Shown: piece after piece, positions 58,538-64,000 of the stretch
Layout: each line of letters opens with the position of its first letter
Numbering within the stretch: position 1 is the first letter of the stretch
Source of the DNA: Apostichopus japonicus
Lineage: Eukaryota > Echinodermata > Holothuroidea > Aspidochirotida > Stichopodidae
Length of the DNA: 64,000 nt
Direction of reading: 5' to 3'
Assembly (NCBI RefSeq): GCF_037975245.1
Contig: NC_092572.1
Span: 6,523,501-6,587,500, forward strand
Translations under genes and position numbers: made by a program
The notes under the pieces: model-generated
The model's database searches: none
What the model was told of the DNA's origin: nothing
Seen by the model: only the letters and a program-made list of their open reading frames with translations

Positions 58538-61500
58538 AGTTCCAATTACTGGACTTCTTGTCATACGTGAAATTCAGTAATTTTAGAAGTACACCACATT
58601 ATTGTCACAAAATGCCAGTATGTACATTGTAAAATTAGCTGTTTGGATAAAAAATACATTAATTATTGATATGTAACACTGGGCTCATTTTTTTATATTA
58701 TATAAGACAACACTGACAAAATATACCTCCTGCTATTTTATACAATCTGATTTGGTCAAATTGTAGTCATCTGGACCTCTTTTATAGAAAAAATTTGAGA
58801 ATCCCGCCCAAACAACAAATAGTTCTACCAGCTTTCGATCACCAAAACATCAGAAAACAAATCTCAATGATGTCTTGCCAATTAGGATTTAGCATAAATA
58901 AAAGCAAAAGGAAGTCCCCATTACCTTATAAGGCTGACTAAATTATGATGATTCGTGATGCTGAATTATGCAATATTTGTTGCAGAAGCCGCTGAATTAG
59001 TCTCTTTTATTTTCATTTCCCATGTTGCTTGACACTCAAATAACATTGCATGAAAAGATCATATATAATTTGATTATCTATGCTATGCTTTTACATCCAT
59101 ATAGATTCTTTCCAATCCTCTGATAATGTACCTATTTAAATTCATCAAGTTACCTTTACTATGATATTACATCCGGTGCAAAATTGTTAACATAAATGAC
59201 TGTTGTTTTAGAATCGGCAACCTAGTGCCATTCGTCTACAATTGATACCAATGTGCGTATAGTTTCGCATTTTTTTTCCCTGCAGAGTGCACTGAAGTAA
59301 TCAGTTGAAAGAACAAGATTTATCAATGTCCAATTGACGTTCCGCATACTAATGTGTATCACACAACAGTGGATCTTGTTAAAGTTTCGGCTGGCCTTGA
59401 GCTTTATCAAAATGTCAGTAGTAATATTTATAGTGTTTAAGAGCTTTCCAACATCCATAGTCCAAGCAATCGTTACTGCATACCGAGCTTCGAATTTGAG
59501 GGGTTTGCGTAAGCTAGTTCATAGCGAAATCACAATGCAAGCTCTTGTATCTCACGCCTGAACGTTGGCTTCCCGCTGCCTTAAAGAGTCCAATTAACGT
59601 TGGTTTTTTCTAGTGAGATAAATGTATAATATTTGTAACAAACCAAATTCAATGAGAATACACACTACTTCCTATACCCCCAGCCTATCCCCATCCGCCT
59701 TACATGTTGATTGCACATCTGACCACATTATACGTATCAAGAAAAGACAATATTGGATTAGCACTTACACCTTAATAAAGATTGCCTTGTTACTGGTAGC
59801 AGAATTACTATCACAACAATACTTAAACACGTTACAATTTTTATGTTTTATTTAAAGTCATGAAAAACAAAAACGTTTGATTTTTTTTTGATAAAGTTCA
59901 ATTGAAGAGCGCCATCTGTTAACAAAGCAAATGGAAAAAAAAACGAACAAAAGGGTGTTTCAATGAGAGACGGTTATTCGCGAACGTAGCTTTGCCGATT
60001 TCCACGATTCATAAGACAGGCGATGAAAGAAAGACAAATCAAATAAGAAAGGAAGAAGGGGACGGTAGGTATCAAACTTAAGAAGAGAATAAGGAGATGC
60101 GACTACAACAAAATAATGGACTTATAAGGGAAAAAGGGTTAAAAAGTGAAACATTGGACGGGTACGCACCGAAAGGGTACTTAAGCCTTCGGATTTGTTG
60201 TGGGCCTCGTGCAACTCATTTTGCTATTCATTTCCGAATGATCGACAACAGTGATATATTCAAAGGTCATCCAAAGTACATGTTCTTTTCTAGGGTTGCT
60301 CATTCTGTATTGTTCGTATATTTACTCTGTTCTCGGCCCACCATGTCTATGTCACTTCGGTATAGAGAGAAGGTCGGCTTTACAAATAATGTATTCTATA
60401 TATATATCTTCGTGCTAGGAAAATGCAATTTCGATGGAAAGTCAAAGTCTAAAGCATGGAAAGAACACGTAGCAAGCATGTTGTCGTATTTTGAGAATAT
60501 GCGATTAGATTTCTAAGTTCAAATGTTTAACACTTGTTTAAATATATATACATATGACCCAAAGCGTTTTTTCCGGACCCTCTTTAAAACTCTATACATG
60601 TCTGCATACACGTCTTGTTTTGAATAGTCGCAGGTTTTTCTTGCCTTTCATTTAAAATTCAAATTTACTGTGATGTTTCCAGCATCAGTTTGACTGAAGA
60701 AAAATGTAACACATGCAATGTTCGTAAAACAAGGAAATAAATGAGATGCTTGTGTATATTCAGAAAAACGAAGTCTCCTATATTTATGGGCTGGTCAATT
60801 GTTAATGAAAATCGTGTACCTGAAAATCAGGAAGCGAAACTACTTTTTGTTTTAAGTTATATAAAAGAGAAAATTGTCCATAATGAGTTGTTGCCATGAA
60901 TTGATTTATGACTCTGATTGAAGTATAATTGCTTTATGTTCCTGGTAATCACTTATGTAAACAAATAAAACACTGTAAGAACTTTTTTTTGTATCACGCG
61001 TCGAAGGTCGGTTGTCCTTTCACTAGCTGTATTTGATTATGTATTATGTAGATCACTAATTAAACTATTTTTTTATCGAATTCTAAAATCTTTACTGCTG
61101 ATGTTGATTGATAAGTATTTTAAATCGTATCGTTGGATAAAGTATTGTGGTCGTTTGGAAGTTTCATCTTTTCCACCATTTGGGAAGAGTCGACGTTTTT
61201 TTTAGCATAACATATTTACTTAATTCATTGTGTTCAAATCATTGAGTGAACATACGGAAAATAAATTACCGTATTGCTTCGGAATTGATCTTTTCGCGAT
61301 GTCTAGTTGTTTTCTGATGACTACTCTACCACGAAGCTATCGAAGGTAGCCTTTTTCGCAACCATATTTTGTACACCTGATTGATATTGTACACTTGATT
61401 GTAAACTGTACACTGGAGTGTACTCTGTGTACAGGATACACTGCACACTGTACACAAAGTACACTGCACGCATTCTTCACTGAAGCACTGTGCACTCAAG

Positions 61501-63486
61501 TGTACATATTGCACCCTTGATGAAGGTGTATTGACTTATCATCACCGCCATAAGGCTTATGTATATGTAAATGTTTAAACTAAGAAAACCTAATATGACG
61601 TTTAGGCGGTCCTTATATAGTTTGTCTCAGCAGGGAAAGATTGCAGGTACAACACATTCACACCGTACACGAACATCCATGTCTTAACAGTGTCGATGGT
61701 ATTTTCCATCGTATATCTCCCCTCGACCTCTTTTCACAAACATGTATCATATTCATCCCTAATCAATTGGATTTAAAACTTCTGTCATTGTTATTTTGTA
61801 TCTCCTCTCTCGCTCTCACTCCTTTCAGAGCCGCAAAGGCTCTCTACAAAGTTCTTCTCCAGCAGCCCGTTCATCATTTGGTACCGCCCATACCTAACCA
61901 TAGCAACGGTTTTAATTGTGGATATTAATGTTTCTGAGTTGAGAGTCTATGGGACAATATATGATAAGGTCAAAAATTCATACATGTTCTTCGAATTTAG
62001 TAGGAAGCTGCTCTGGGCTATGAACATTTACCTTGAGGTCAAATATCAGGGAAAAAAATGGATTGTGAATACAAGAGCAAACATTGTTTATACTGTAGCA
62101 TCCTCAAGTTAGTTATGATTAAAAATCATTATCATATTGACTACGAAGGCCAAACCTCAAGCGGCATAGGGAAATGATGTTCTGTGGATTTATTAATGAT
62201 CCGAGTTCACTATTATGCATCCCATATGCTACTATGCAGCTCAATTGTTCATGATTTTTAAAACAACATCTTGTTTCAATTTTTTTTTCTGTCAATGATT
62301 GATTGATTTTGATTGATGTGTATCCAGGATAAGCTAGAGCATTTTCTTTTCGACTGGATAGCTCTTGAACAGATTACGCATTAATAATAAGTAAAACAAA
62401 AATGTTTCATTTCGGTCTGTATAAAACACTCTGCAACAAAAGCAGCTGTTAAGCCTCACACCCTTGTGGACTGGTAAAAATGCTGACATTTATTGATCGT
62501 CTCTCAGTTAATAAATTCGGTTTTACTTTTATTGAAGCTTATTAACTTAATGTAACTTGATATTAACAAGCTTCCTCGGACGATTACCTCTCAATTGTCA
62601 AATTATCGAGAGAAACCCCAATAGAACTTTTTAGCCGATATATCTTAACTTGTGACAAGAAAACAATGTTATATTAATTGCTGTTTTCAAATGGCGAGAT
62701 CTTGATTGCTAGACTTTATGCTATAATTGACAGCAATACTATGAGTCAATTGTTAGCAGTCAGTATAAGCTGAAATGAAAGGTTGATAACAATGTTATGC
62801 CAAATTTTCTTTTTTTTAATAACGACACAGTTCTTCATGCGGAAATTATTATGTTTTGAATGACAGTAGTTATATCAGCAAATATCAGCAGTAAGTATAA
62901 GCTGAAATGAGCAGTTGATGCCCTTTTTAGCAAATTGAATATAAACCTTCTTTATTCCGATGCAGAATAATCACTTCCAAACTGAATGTCAGAGTGTAAG
63001 AACAATGTCATTTATTCAAAAGTGTGAGTAACATCTGAAGTTGTTTCCCAATGGCCCCGCTTGACTGTGATTTATAATATTCCGACAAACGTTCAAGTGA
63101 CATTTTTTCTACAACTGACGCATGTACTTCTGGTACACCACTCATGTCTTAATTCATTTGGCGCATTCAAAATAATTTATTTAGGCATGATGGTTACTTT
63201 AAATCATCCGTACATTTTTATTTGAAATTTGCCAATCGAACACGAAGTGCTTTTTCGATAACGCCTTTGTGCTACAAAGCAATTGTATTGTGCGCGTGCG
63301 TAAAATGACTGTCTGGTAAAGGAATTGGATCAAATGTTTGAAGCAGTGTTATGCGATGGTCACTTAGTTTAAACAGTACGGCATAATCCATTGAGTTACA
63401 ATCATCTACATTCAGAGGAGTGATACCTTACATAACGAGGCGTAAGAGCGGAACGAAACTACGCACACAAAAAAAGCACAGCTAAC
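58538..63486. repeat. Upstream part of duplicated unit 3
   Basis: This matches unit 1 from about 2994 to 7294 and unit 2 likewise. It lacks the first 2.5 kb of those units, its left edge meeting the LINE remnant. A GTAC-rich cluster lies at 61370-61513. The 139-codon frame at 60097-60516 is shared with unit 2 (38983-39345) but interrupted in unit 1. Confidence 0.8.
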
Positions 63487-64000
63487 ATGTTGATACTTAG
63501 AAAACTAATCATAATATGGATGATTCCGTATTTTATCATATCAGGACTACAACAGGCAATGTCAGGTAATATAAATTATTTATTTTTCTTTCTTTTTAAG
63601 GAAAATGTTAATGCAACAAACATGTCTGCGTAAAATATTTTCGGTCTGACTTGTATTTCAAGATCAATATTTCTTCTTTTTATAGACAAACAGAACACGG
63701 TCCAATGGCAGACAAAATTGGCTAAGGTTGGATTCTCTACGGAAATAACATGTTCGATTGATTTCCTTGACAGAAATTATTTTGTAATATGGTATAAAAA
63801 CGGGCAGTATTTATTTGAACACGAGTCAAGAATGTCCCTCAATTTAAGTAGAGATGGTCGTATCTATACAAGAAATGAACAAGAAGACATTGCCTTATTA
63901 AGGATACAAAATGTTAGTGTGAGAGACGAGGGGGAATATTACTGTAAAGCTGTTCATACTTCCGTTGGTAAACCGATGTTCCAGTATTGGAAAATTAACG
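63487..64000 (+). CDS. Gene D: third receptor copy, cut by the window end
   Basis: Exon 1 (63487-63565) encodes the same signal peptide as gene A. Exon 2 begins at 63686 and encodes Ig1 (ITCSIDF, VIWYKNG, DEGEYYCKAV). It runs off the end about six bases before the expected donor. In the shared part of Ig1 it differs from gene A at seven residues. Whether gene D has Ig4 or kinase exons cannot be seen. Confidence 0.8.
63686..64000 (+). CDS. Gene D exon 2, Ig1 (partial)
   Basis: The acceptor is tttttatag. The exon is in the same phase and frame as 7495-7815 and 42279-42599. It is truncated by the end of the window, not by a mutation. Confidence 0.85.

Noticed and set aside
60097-60516. 139-codon frame (also 38983-39345) as a gene
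   Set aside because: Unit 1 lacks about 67 bases inside it and it has no recognisable motif; the shared openness follows from recent duplication.

Overview
This is AT-rich eukaryotic DNA. Genes are split into short exons with consistent phases and ordinary GT-AG introns of a few hundred bases to about 3 kb. The window also holds non-LTR retrotransposon debris, a hAT-type miniature transposon and satellites. The gene content (single-pass receptors with Ig ectodomains, one carrying an RTK-like kinase domain) points to an animal. The style suggests a marine invertebrate deuterostome, perhaps an echinoderm. That is inference; nothing in the window fixes the species.

The main theme is a plus-strand array of Ig-domain receptor genes, three of them born by segmental duplication. 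Unit 1 (about 427-12205) holds gene A: signal peptide, four Ig domains and a transmembrane segment. Its cytoplasmic exons are decayed and it has no kinase exons. Unit 2 (about 34733-53906) holds gene C, the most complete member: signal peptide, three Ig domains, transmembrane segment, juxtamembrane region, RTK-like kinase domain and tyrosine-rich tail. The 15 exons close in frame as 733 residues. Its kinase lacks the catalytic Asp (HRD reads HPG), the catalytic-loop Asn and the DFG Gly, so it should be a pseudokinase. Unit 3 (about 58538 to the end) starts gene D, whose signal-peptide exon and most of Ig1 are visible before the window ends. Gene D is closer to A than to C.

Between units 1 and 2 lies gene B (15983-30029), a different Ig receptor. 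It has a signal peptide, two Ig domains, a transmembrane segment, a basic juxtamembrane stretch and a long Lys/Glu-rich coiled-coil tail. The tail is built from phase-0 microexons of 42-63 nt that multiplied by local tandem duplication; some duplicates have lost a splice site. I could join 15 exons into a 441-residue frame.

The rest is intergenic or intronic: duplicated flanking DNA upstream of A, C and D; a 388-bp hAT-like element with a perfect 8-bp target duplication (34185-34588); a CR1/L2-like LINE fragment, an AT microsatellite and a two-tier minisatellite that replaced the Ig4 exon in gene C; and an L1-like LINE remnant abutting the start of unit 3. No RNA gene, CRISPR array or prokaryotic feature was seen. 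As a working idea, the cluster contains one pseudokinase receptor with docking sites, one kinase-less relative that could act as a decoy, and a neighbouring receptor with a modular scaffold tail. Splice models were derived by eye from reading frame, phase and splice consensus, with no transcript evidence.
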